A stretch of 64,000 nucleotides of DNA. Source: G965222335 sp965222335 (lineage in GTDB: Bacteria; Pseudomonadota; Gammaproteobacteria; Pseudomonadales; Halieaceae). The position numbers and the translations under genes were made by a program. The notes below the pieces were generated by a model. That model worked only from the letters and a program-made list of their open reading frames with translations, ran no database searches and was not told the DNA's origin. Below, one piece after another: positions 43,273 through 51,127 of this stretch. Numbering within the stretch: the first letter of the stretch is position 1; the number at the start of each line of letters is the position of its first letter. Location: NCBI GenBank assembly GCA_965222335.1, contig OZ244944.1, positions 558,001 to 622,000 of the forward strand, given 5' to 3'.

Positions 43273-44330
43273 TACGCTGCCTCCAGAACTGTGACCAGGT
43301 TATGCTGCAGGCAGGGCCCACTGGTCGCGTGCGCCACCCCCCGCCCGGCCTTGCCGTCGATTATCCGCTGGAAGACCTCGCCGACCCGCGCCAGGCCGGA
43401 AGCCATCATCAGGTTACCCGCAAGCACCCCGCCGCTGGGATTGAGCAAGGTGTCCGGGCTCAGATCCAGGGCCCGGCTGAGGATAATTTCCTGGTGGCTG
43501 AAGGGTGCGTACAGCTCCGCCACGTCCACGGGGCCCTTGCCCAGACCGACAGCGGCAGCGGCCTGCCGCGTCGAGGCTGAGTCGGTCAGGTCGCGCGCGC
43601 ACAGGTTGTGGCTCTCGATGCGATGATCGATACCGGTAATCAGGGCGTAGGGCTTGCCCCATTCCCGCGCCTGTTCCACCGTGGCAATAATCATGGCCGA
43701 GGCGCCGTCAGACACCGGGCTGCAGTCGTGACGCCGCAGGGGCGACACAAACGTCGGCTCCGCCAGCAGCGCTTCCACGCTGATCTCGCCACTGAGCTGC
43801 GCCCGCGGATTGGCCAGGGCACTGTGCCGGGACCGCGCCACCACCGCCGCCATGTCCTGCTCGCTGATCAGGCCCTGGTCCAGCATCAGGCGCGCCTGCA
43901 TGGCCGCCAGCGACACCGAATCGACCCACAGGGGCGCCAGGTAATAGGGATCCAGTTGCTGGGACAGGACAATCGGCAATTCTCCGGGAGACGATTTGCC
44001 AAAGCCGTAAACCAGCGCCGAGTCGGCGTGCCCCATGCGAATCTTGAGAATCGACTCATACAGGGCCCAGGCCGCATCCATCTCCACGTGGGACTCGCGG
44101 ATCGGCGGGACCGCCCCCAGGGCATCCACCCCGGCGACAAAGGCAAAGGCCGCCCCCTGCAGGTAATCGCAGCTGCCCGAGCAGACGAAGTCCACGTCCT
44201 GGGCATTGTCCAGGCCTACCTGTTCAAATACCGCCTTGAGCGCGGGCATGATCAGCTCCACCTCGTTACAGGCACCGGCATCCGCCACGCAGTCCGACTG
44301 GTGATAGGCCACCACCGCTATCTCTCTCAT
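43272..44330 (-). CDS. Thiolase-fold (lipid-transfer/SCP2-type) protein, second paralogue
   Basis: A 352-residue thiolase-like protein. The Cys region reads DVDFVCSGSCDYLQGAAFAF, and the second-domain blocks are VDVAELYAPFSHQEIIL and LLNPSGGVLAGNLMMASGLA, lacking the GHPIG loop of true thiolases. It ends CLQHNLVTVLEAA. Proteins of this kind pair with DUF35 proteins as acyl-CoA aldolases or related lyases. It overlaps the DUF35 gene before it by 4 bases and the next thiolase-fold gene by one, so the four genes form a tightly coupled block. The two paralogues may form a heteromer. The exact reaction is not known. Confidence 0.85.
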   Translation of the reverse strand: MREIAVVAYHQSDCVADAGACNEVELIMPALKAVFEQVGLDNAQDVDFVCSGSCDYLQGAAFAFVAGVDALGAVPPIRESHVEMDAAWALYESILKIRMGHADSALVYGFGKSSPGELPIVLSQQLDPYYLAPLWVDSVSLAAMQARLMLDQGLISEQDMAAVVARSRHSALANPRAQLSGEISVEALLAEPTFVSPLRRHDCSPVSDGASAMIIATVEQAREWGKPYALITGIDHRIESHNLCARDLTDSASTRQAAAAVGLGKGPVDVAELYAPFSHQEIILSRALDLSPDTLLNPSGGVLAGNLMMASGLARVGEVFQRIIDGKAGRGVAHATSGPCLQHNLVTVLEAA

Positions 44331-44848
44331 GCGTCGTCTCCCCAGCCCGTGACCGGCAGCTTGCCGATCTGTTCGACCGGCACGTCCGGTTCGTCAATCG
44401 GTTTGAAGTACTTGATGTTTTCCATGCCATGCCCCCACTCACTCCTGGGTGCCCAAACCGCCTGCACCCGCTGGCCGATATGCACCTCCTCATTCACGCA
44501 CTCGCTCATCAGGTGAATGAAGGAGATATTGGCGCCGTCGGCGACGAGATTGGCGACGATGTAAGGCGGCTCAATCGGGTTGCCCGGGATCGGGATGTAC
44601 ACGATGGTAAATGACTGCACCGTGGCCTTGTCTGCGAGTTCCACCTCCTCGTCGGTAGCAACGCCGCAGGCGGGACAGGAGCCACGCGGCGGGATATAAA
44701 CGTTGCTGCATTGGGGGCAGCGCTGACCGGTCAGCACGCCATCCTTCAGGCGGGTCAGGAATCGCGCTGGTGCCTGGCCCGCGGTGAACCGGTATTTCAG
44801 GTAGATCGGCGCCTCCATGCCGGTAATCACTTCTTCCTGCTCGCTCAT
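44327..44848 (-). CDS. DUF35 zinc-ribbon/OB-fold acyl-CoA-associated protein
   Basis: A 173-residue protein with an N-terminal helix, a zinc ribbon with four cysteines (C44, C47 in QRCPQCS; C58, C61 in GSCPACG) and an OB-fold (VQSFTIVYIPIPGNPIEPPY ... GQRVQAVW). DUF35 proteins bind acyl-CoA and act as partners of thiolase-fold enzymes; in steroid degradation they complete Ltp2-type aldolases. It overlaps both neighbours by 4 bases. The ribbon is intact, unlike that of the DUF35-like gene upstream. Confidence 0.9.
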   Translation of the reverse strand: MSEQEEVITGMEAPIYLKYRFTAGQAPARFLTRLKDGVLTGQRCPQCSNVYIPPRGSCPACGVATDEEVELADKATVQSFTIVYIPIPGNPIEPPYIVANLVADGANISFIHLMSECVNEEVHIGQRVQAVWAPRSEWGHGMENIKYFKPIDEPDVPVEQIGKLPVTGWGDDA

Positions 44849-45300
44849 GCTGCGCCCTCCGTCACCAGTTCAAAACATGCGATATCGGTGATGTGACCCC
44901 GCGGTGCGTCTGCCCAGCGCACCTGCACCCTGGCCCCGGTGCTCAGGTCAGATTCGCTGGCAGCGGCCACGCAGTGCACCATGGGCACATCGGCGCCGTC
45001 GAGTTTGACCATGCCCCAGGCAAAGGGCTGCTGCAGGGGGTGTGCCTCCCGTGGCTCGGAGACCCAGCACCAACTCACCAACTCACCCTGCTGCCCCACC
45101 TCCACGAACTCATCCAGGGCCGCCGCGGTGACCGGGTCGTACTCCATGGGCGGCACGATCACGCGACCGTCGCTGCCTCGCACCCCCTCGATCCGCCGGT
45201 CCCGCAGCCCCGTGAGGAACCGGCCCACCACGGGCCCGGTGGACCGTGTGTAAGTGAAGCCCAGCTCAAAATTCTGGCTCAACCGCTCCGGTTGCGACAT
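44845..45300 (-). CDS. DUF35/OB-fold protein lacking the zinc ribbon cysteines
   Basis: A 151-residue protein with the DUF35 layout: ELGFTYTRSTGPVVGRFLTG, then a region at about 35-50 where zinc cysteines would be but which reads VRGSDGRVIVPPMEYDP. The OB-fold part follows (VEVGQQGELVSWCWV ... ADVPMVHCVAAAS ... GARVQVRWADAPRG). It is the first gene of the leftward operon, with its ATG at 45300 (MSQPERLSQNF); a longer open frame upstream is not family-like. It probably pairs with one of the thiolase-fold proteins. Loss of the ribbon recalls DUF35 relatives with a structural rather than metal-binding N-domain. Confidence 0.82.
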   Translation of the reverse strand: MSQPERLSQNFELGFTYTRSTGPVVGRFLTGLRDRRIEGVRGSDGRVIVPPMEYDPVTAAALDEFVEVGQQGELVSWCWVSEPREAHPLQQPFAWGMVKLDGADVPMVHCVAAASESDLSTGARVQVRWADAPRGHITDIACFELVTEGAA

Positions 45301-45480
45301 GCCTGCCCTCCCCCGCCGGCTTATCCGGCCTCTGCATTGGCTTGACCCCGGAGTATCAGGCAGCGCCACCGGCGCCTCAATGACGCAAAGGTTCACGTGC
45401 GGGTGACATTTCAGCTCAGGTTCATGGCCAAGTTCACGGGGCTCTGCTAAGTTCGCGGGACGATCTTCAGGAGACGCCCC

Positions 45481-47178
45481 ATGTCCGCAGCAACATACCC
45501 TGTCAGCCTGTCGCGCAGGCGCCTGCTGGCGCTGGCCTGCGTGCTGCTGATCTCGATAGCACTCGCTCCCGCTTCCCGGGCAGGCACCGCGGCCGTGGCG
45601 ATGCCCGACCGGTTCGCCGCCCAGGCTGCCTCCGAGGTGCTGGCTAGCGGCGGCAACGCGGTAGACGCCTCGGTGGCTGCGGCTTTCGTGCTCGCGGTGA
45701 CCTACCCGGAGGCTGGCAATATTGGTGGCGGCGGCTTCATGCTGAGCCTGATGCAGGGCCAGGCCGCCTTCCTTGATTTTCGCGAGCAGGCCCCCGCGGC
45801 GGCCCACCGCGATATGTTCCTGGATGCCCGGGGTCGCTTCGACCAGCAATCCTCACTGGTGGGCGCTAAAGCAGCGGGGGTGCCGGGTACCGTACGCGGC
45901 ATGCAGATGGCGCATGCGCGCTACGGCACGCTGCCATGGAAGCGACTGCTGGCCCCGGCGATCACCCTGGCCAGGGAGGGCTTTCCCGTACCCGGTGAGC
46001 TGGCGGAGCTGGCTGCGACAGAAGCCGAAGGGTTTGGCCAGCGTACCAACTTCACGACCTACTTTGGCGACATGGTTGCGGGCCAGCGCTTCCGGCAGCC
46101 CGAGCTGGCGGGGACACTTGAGCGCATAGCGGCAGACCCTGACGACTTCTACCAGGGTGAAGTGGCCAAGCAGATTGTCCAGCAGATGACCCGCGGCGGC
46201 GGACTGATCTCGGCTGCTGACCTGGCGGACTACCGCGCCCACTGGCGCAAGCCGGTCAGGGCACAGTGGCGCGACTACACGGTACTGACAGCACCGCCGC
46301 CGAGTTCCGGCGGCATCGCCCTGGTCCAGCTGCTGCAGCTGTATGACCTCGCGGCGCCGCGCTTTGCCAAGCCTGAACACAACACGCCACTTTACATCCA
46401 CCTGCTCGCCGAACTCGAAAAGCGGGTGTACGCTGACCGCGCCGAATACCTGGGGGATCCGGATTTCGTCAGCGTGCCCGTTGCCGAATTACTGGCCCCG
46501 GACTATCTCAACCGGCGCGCCGCTGAGGCCAATCCCGAGGCGATCTCACCGGCAGCGCGGGTCCAGCCGGGACTGGAACCGACCCAGACCACCCATTTCT
46601 CTGTGCTGGACCACGACGGCAACGCGGTGTCCCTGACCTACACCCTGAACTGGGACTTCGGCTGCGGCGTGGTCGTCGAGGGCGCGGGCTTTCTGCTCAA
46701 CAATGAAATGGATGACTTCAGCGCCAAGCCCGGCGTGCCCAATGCCTTCGGCGTGGTGGGCTCCGAGCGCAATGCGATCGCCCCGGGCAAGCGTATGCTG
46801 TCCTCGATGACCCCGACCATGCTGCTGCGTGATGGCAAGCCGGCTCTGATCCTCGGCACACCCGGCGGCAGCACCATTTTCACCTCTGTGTTCCAGGTCA
46901 TTCTCAACCTGCTCGAGCACGAGCTGCCGCTGCAGGTTGCCGTAGACGCGACCCGCTACCACCACCAGCTGCCAGAAGCTCGCGTATTGCGCCACGATCA
47001 ACGCCAGATACCCGCCGCCACACGGAAGGCCCTGGTGGCACTCGGTTACACCGTGGAGCCCAACAGCTGGGGCGACCTGGGCGACATCCAGGCAATCAGT
47101 CGCCAGGGCAGCGAGGTCGGCGCCGCGTCCGATGGGCGCGGTCGCGGTTACGCCAGGCTGCTGCAGCAACCGCATTGA
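45481..47178 (+). CDS. ggt: Gamma-glutamyltransferase
   Basis: A 565-residue exported Ntn hydrolase with a signal peptide (SLSRRRLLALACVLLISIAL). Characteristic blocks are SGGNAVDASVAAAFVLAVTYPEAGNIGGGG near residue 55-85, the autocleavage site where Thr about 370 begins TTHFSVLDHDGNAVSLT, and the oxyanion/lid region LSSMTPTMLLRDGKP with TPGGSTIF. It transfers or hydrolyses gamma-glutamyl groups of glutathione and its conjugates in the periplasm. AGGAG seven bases upstream of ATG 45481. It is divergent from the DUF35 operon across 180 bases that contain repeated AAGTTCRCGGG units (45430 and 45449). Confidence 0.95.
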   Translation: MSAATYPVSLSRRRLLALACVLLISIALAPASRAGTAAVAMPDRFAAQAASEVLASGGNAVDASVAAAFVLAVTYPEAGNIGGGGFMLSLMQGQAAFLDFREQAPAAAHRDMFLDARGRFDQQSSLVGAKAAGVPGTVRGMQMAHARYGTLPWKRLLAPAITLAREGFPVPGELAELAATEAEGFGQRTNFTTYFGDMVAGQRFRQPELAGTLERIAADPDDFYQGEVAKQIVQQMTRGGGLISAADLADYRAHWRKPVRAQWRDYTVLTAPPPSSGGIALVQLLQLYDLAAPRFAKPEHNTPLYIHLLAELEKRVYADRAEYLGDPDFVSVPVAELLAPDYLNRRAAEANPEAISPAARVQPGLEPTQTTHFSVLDHDGNAVSLTYTLNWDFGCGVVVEGAGFLLNNEMDDFSAKPGVPNAFGVVGSERNAIAPGKRMLSSMTPTMLLRDGKPALILGTPGGSTIFTSVFQVILNLLEHELPLQVAVDATRYHHQLPEARVLRHDQRQIPAATRKALVALGYTVEPNSWGDLGDIQAISRQGSEVGAASDGRGRGYARLLQQPH

Positions 47179-47226
47179 GCATTCGGCCGGTGCAGGTTCC
47201 CTATGGTAAACCGGGGCCCGCTCAAT

Positions 47227-47253
47227 GGCCGGCAGCTACTGCACCTGCCGGCC
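47227..47253. repeat. Perfect 9-bp inverted repeat after ggt
   Basis: GGCCGGCAG and CTGCCGGCC separated by nine bases, 48 bases after the ggt stop. There is no T run, so it is not a classical terminator; it may stabilise the mRNA end. Confidence 0.4.
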
Positions 47254-47277
47254 AAAGCCCCGATAATGGCAGACAAC

Positions 47278-47295
47278 CGGGGTATTTTTACCCCG
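47278..47295. promoter_or_regulatory. Palindromic operator-like site upstream of the dioxygenase gene
   Basis: CGGGGTATTTTTACCCCG is a perfect inverted repeat of 7-bp arms with a 4-base spacer, 28 bases before the dioxygenase ATG. Its position and symmetry suggest binding of a dimeric regulator, but an RNA hairpin is also possible. Confidence 0.45.
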
Positions 47296-47323
47296 CGCAA
47301 TCATCGCTGACTGGAGTACGACT

Positions 47324-48235
47324 ATGGCCCTGGCAAGTATCGGCTACCTGAGAATCGCCGCGACTGACGTCGCAGCCTGGATGGAATTTGCCACCGAGGT
47401 GCTCGGCCTGATGGAGGCCAGGCGGGAGGACGCCGGTGGCGCGCGCTTCCTGCGCATGGACAATCACCCCTTCCGCTTCATGCTGGAACCTTCCGACACC
47501 GACCGGCTGCTGGCCTGCGGCCTGGAGTACCGGGGACGGGGCGACTGGGAGGCTGCCTGCGACAGCCTGCGGGAAGCCGGATTTGCGGTTGAGCCCGGAG
47601 ACGCGGCAGCGGCGGCGCGTCTGTGTGTCAGCGATTTCGCCACGGTGACCGACCCCGGAGGCAACGTACTGGAGCTCTACTACGGCAGGCGCCTGGACTA
47701 TGCCCCGCTGATCTCCCCTGCCGGCGTCAGTGCGTTTGTCACGGGCGACGAGTACACCGGGGACATGGGCTTCGGCCATGCAGTTCTACCGGCGCCGCAG
47801 ATCGAGGCCAGCATCGAGTTCTACACCACGCACGTGGGCCTGGCGATCAGCGACGATCTTTACCCGCCGATGCCCGAGGGCGCGCCGGAAGCGCGGGTGG
47901 TGTTCATGCACGCTGACAATCCCCGCCAGCACTCGCTGGCCCTGTATAACCAGCCCAGCCCAATCGGCCTTGTGCACCTGATGGTTGAAGTCAGCACGCT
48001 GGATGAAGTTGGCCGCGCCCTCGACCGGGTCAAGGCGGCGGGTCATCCCCTGCTGGCCAGCCTGGGTCGACACGTGAACGACAACATGTGCTCCTTCTAT
48101 GTCCTGGCCCCCGGCGGTATGCCGGTGGAGTACGGTTACGATGGCCTGCTGGTGGACTGGGACAGCTACACGCCCACGGTCAGTACCGAGGGTGACCTCT
48201 GGGGACACGAGTACAACTTCCCCGGAGCCGAATAA
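47324..48235 (+). CDS. Type I extradiol dioxygenase (VOC superfamily)
   Basis: A 303-residue two-domain VOC protein of the size of BphC/HsaC extradiol dioxygenases. The iron ligands of that group are in place in the C-terminal domain: H152 (GFGHAVL), H218 (GLVHLMVEV) and E269 (GGMPVEYGYDG). The catalytic second-shell residues H203 (NPRQHSLAL) and H250 (LGRHVNDNM) are also present. Such enzymes split catechol rings with oxygen next to the hydroxyls. TGGAGT about eight bases upstream of ATG. The neighbouring DUF35/thiolase operon points to a cyclic substrate; the substrate itself is unknown. Confidence 0.9.
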   Translation: MALASIGYLRIAATDVAAWMEFATEVLGLMEARREDAGGARFLRMDNHPFRFMLEPSDTDRLLACGLEYRGRGDWEAACDSLREAGFAVEPGDAAAAARLCVSDFATVTDPGGNVLELYYGRRLDYAPLISPAGVSAFVTGDEYTGDMGFGHAVLPAPQIEASIEFYTTHVGLAISDDLYPPMPEGAPEARVVFMHADNPRQHSLALYNQPSPIGLVHLMVEVSTLDEVGRALDRVKAAGHPLLASLGRHVNDNMCSFYVLAPGGMPVEYGYDGLLVDWDSYTPTVSTEGDLWGHEYNFPGAE

Positions 48236-48546
48236 GCCCGCCTCCCGCATTACGCGAACAGTATCCACCCCCAACTGGGTATAACTATTACCCCCGCCTA
48301 CCCCCAAGTGGGTAGGCGTTTCCCGCTTCTGCGCATTGCGCAGGCGCACAGTATTTCGTAGCCTGAATGCAAGCTATGAGGGCGGGTCGAAAGAGAACAA
48401 CTGCACAGGTTGTCGTGCCCGCTCGTCGCAAAAGGCCCACAGAAAAGGGTTTTTGCGATCGTCTCAATGACGCCCGCCAAGCATTCACGTTCCACCGGAC
48501 CCGACACTCCGGCGGCTGAAGTACGACAACAAAAAAAGGGGAAGTC
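48236..48546 (+). other. 311-base gap upstream of the second TonB receptor gene
   Basis: No gene is seen. The left part holds the tandem operator-like repeat at 48267-48314. The rest contains no recognised RNA or terminator apart from the ribosome site GGGGAAG just before the receptor ATG. Confidence 0.5.
48267..48314 (+). promoter_or_regulatory. Tandem operator-like repeats upstream of the TonB receptor gene
   Basis: ACCCCCAACTGGGTA (48267-48281) and ACCCCCAAGTGGGTA (48300-48314) differ at one base and are exactly 33 bases apart, about three DNA turns, so both would face the same side. The second is also an inverted repeat (CTACCC ... GGGTAG at 48298-48315). This suggests cooperative binding of a regulator; which one is unknown. 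Confidence 0.55.
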
Positions 48547-51000
48547 ATGCTCACACAAATCCAATCACGCCTGTCTCCGGACACCGCTTTCGCTGCCCGA
48601 CACACACTCGGCATACCACGGCGCGGTGTCGCTGTCGCAGTTGCTGCGGCCCTGCTCGCGGGCGCAGGCACCGCCCGTGCGCAGCTGGAGGAGGTCATTG
48701 TTACCGCCACCAAGCGTGCAGAGTCAGTCATGGACGTACCACTGGCGGTCTCGGCCCTGTCCGGCGACTTCCTGCGCACCGTCAACCTGGATGACGTCAA
48801 GGACCTGGTTTCCTTCACTCCGGGCGTAACTGGAAACTCCAAGGACAGTTTCCTGGACTCTATCGCCGTGCGCGGCATCGTGACCAATGATTTCGGCAAC
48901 GGTGGAGACCCGTCCCTGGGCGTTTACAAGAACGGATTCTACCAGGGCCGTAACGGCGCCGGCGTCACCAGCCTGTACGACCTTGAGCGCTCGGAAGTAT
49001 TGCGCGGGCCGCAGGGCTTCCTCTTTGGTCGCAATTCGATTGCTGGCGCGCTCAACGTCATCACGCGCAAGCCGGTGCAGAACGACGCCGACAACTACAT
49101 CGATGCACGCGCGGGCGAGCGCGGTATTTTCCGTTTTGAAGGCGGCACCAATGTCGACGTCAGCGACGCTGTCTCCGTGCGCCTCGCCGGGCTGTACTCT
49201 ACCGAGGATGGCTATGTCGAAAATGAAATCAGCGGCAAGGAGTTTATCGAACACGAGAAGCAGGCCCTGCGCCTGACCGGTGTATATGATGACGGTGGCG
49301 CCCTCACCGCCACCTTGTACCTGGAATACGAGGACCGCGAGCAGTCGGGAACGCTTTACCGGGCAACAGGTGACGGTCCCGCTTACGCGTTTCTGGAGAG
49401 CATCTACGGCGACCTGCCAGTGCCCGGCGATCCACGCGATGTCCGCATTGACGAGCCACGCAACGGCATTGTCGACAACGGCGAGATATTCACCGCAGGG
49501 CTGGAGGTCAATTACGACCTGGGCTGGGGCACCCTGACCTCGTTGACCGGGTACAAGGACCACGACTACGAGTACACCGAGGACTTCGACGCCACTGCAA
49601 TCACCATCTTCAACTACGAGCAGATCCAGTCCGGCGACTACTTTGAGCAGGAAGTACGCCTGACCTCCGATTACGATGGGCCCCTGAACTGGTATGCCGG
49701 CGCCTCCTATTACCGGGAGGAGATCGACACCGAATTCCTCGGACAGCAGGACGAGGACCTCTACTGCAACGTGTACTGGGGCGACGATTGCCAGGGCGTA
49801 TTCGACTACTACAACAATGCCTACGGTGGCGCCTACGCCTATGTCCTCGACGATTACTTCGGCACCTACGACTGGACGCCCAGTGCCAATGCCGGCCTGA
49901 TCGACGACTGGAATCGCACTCGCGGCACCTTCCAGGGCTGGGCGGCCTATGTGGATCTGCAGCTGCAGCTGTCGGAGCAGTTCGACGTTGCCCTCGGGGT
50001 GCGCTACAACGACGACGAAAAGGAGATGTCGCAGCAGGTGCTGACCGAGCGCAACCAGAGCATTCTAGGCCAGGTTGTACAGACAGGCTTTACCACGCCC
50101 CAGGGACCGGTTTCGGATACCCGGTCCTGGAGCGAACCCACCTACCGCGGCGTGGTCAACTGGCGCCCGGGCGATGAAATCTTGCTGTACGCCAGCATTA
50201 CCACCGGCTACAAACAGGGAGGCTATAACAGCTTTTCCGTCGACCCCGGCGGCCCCTTCAGCGGCGTCGAGGCACTGCCCGGGGTCCACCGCCCCTCTAC
50301 GTTCGACTCGGAGACCGTGACGTCCTACGAAATCGGCTACAAGGGCACCCAGCTCGACGGCGCCAGCCAGCTGCAGCTCAATGCGTTCTATTACGAGTAT
50401 GAAGATCTGCAGGCGACCTGTAGTGAGCCGGGATCACCCGTCGTCGTGGTCTGTAACACGGGGGAGGTCGAAGGTACCGGCGTTGAGGGTGTCTGGAATA
50501 TCGCCCTCGCCGACTACTGGACACTGACCGCCGGCTTCTCCTGGTTCGACAGCGAGGCCACCGGGGTCCAGGCTTTCTGCCAGGACGGTGAGGAATACCT
50601 GGACGACATTAACGCCTGTGAAGGCGCGCAGCGTCCGGGCATTCCCGAGTGGACTGCCTTTGCCGCCCTCGATGGCAGCATTCCCTTTGGCAGCGGCGAG
50701 GTGTTCGGCAATCTCTCCGCCAGCTGGGAAGACGACGCACCATCCGACTGGGTGCCGTCAACGGCCATCACTCGCGCCGCAGGCTGGCGGGAGACCGGTG
50801 AATTCACCGAGGTACAGGCCCTGGGCGGCTTTCGGTCCGCCACGGGCTGGGCGCTGGCGCTGTACGTGGAAAACCTGCTGGATGACGAATACTACGACTC
50901 GGGGAACGGAGTGACCTCCGCCAGTTCGCCCTATGTGCAGTCGGACATCAGTCCCAGTCGTCCACGTACCTTCGGACTGAGATTCACCTACGGCCTCTGA
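48547..51000 (+). CDS. TonB-dependent outer-membrane receptor
   Basis: An 817-residue receptor with a signal peptide ending near GTARAQ and TonB box-like EEVIVTATKRAES. The plug blocks are DVPLAVSALSG, DSIAVRGIV and SEVLRGPQGFLFGRNSIAGAL, and the beta-barrel ends RPRTFGLRFTYGL. It imports a specific nutrient across the outer membrane using TonB energy. GGGGAAG lies seven bases upstream of ATG 48547. It is preceded by tandem operator-like repeats and followed by an NhaC-type antiporter, so expression is probably regulated with the pathway. Substrate inferred as organic and hydrophobic from context only. Confidence 0.95.
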   Translation: MLTQIQSRLSPDTAFAARHTLGIPRRGVAVAVAAALLAGAGTARAQLEEVIVTATKRAESVMDVPLAVSALSGDFLRTVNLDDVKDLVSFTPGVTGNSKDSFLDSIAVRGIVTNDFGNGGDPSLGVYKNGFYQGRNGAGVTSLYDLERSEVLRGPQGFLFGRNSIAGALNVITRKPVQNDADNYIDARAGERGIFRFEGGTNVDVSDAVSVRLAGLYSTEDGYVENEISGKEFIEHEKQALRLTGVYDDGGALTATLYLEYEDREQSGTLYRATGDGPAYAFLESIYGDLPVPGDPRDVRIDEPRNGIVDNGEIFTAGLEVNYDLGWGTLTSLTGYKDHDYEYTEDFDATAITIFNYEQIQSGDYFEQEVRLTSDYDGPLNWYAGASYYREEIDTEFLGQQDEDLYCNVYWGDDCQGVFDYYNNAYGGAYAYVLDDYFGTYDWTPSANAGLIDDWNRTRGTFQGWAAYVDLQLQLSEQFDVALGVRYNDDEKEMSQQVLTERNQSILGQVVQTGFTTPQGPVSDTRSWSEPTYRGVVNWRPGDEILLYASITTGYKQGGYNSFSVDPGGPFSGVEALPGVHRPSTFDSETVTSYEIGYKGTQLDGASQLQLNAFYYEYEDLQATCSEPGSPVVVVCNTGEVEGTGVEGVWNIALADYWTLTAGFSWFDSEATGVQAFCQDGEEYLDDINACEGAQRPGIPEWTAFAALDGSIPFGSGEVFGNLSASWEDDAPSDWVPSTAITRAAGWRETGEFTEVQALGGFRSATGWALALYVENLLDDEYYDSGNGVTSASSPYVQSDISPSRPRTFGLRFTYGL

Positions 51001-51127
51001 TGGGAGGGACGTGCGTGGGTACCTGGCAGAGGCGGATGTTGTCGATTGCTAATTCAGATGCGGCTGCATATGCTTTCATGGACGGCGCGGTCGACGCCGC
51101 CTGGCGAGCCACTCAGGAGCAACTGCA

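Noticed and set aside
45301..45849. N-terminal extension of the DUF35-like gene
   Set aside because: It overlaps ggt on the opposite strand, and the family begins at 45300.
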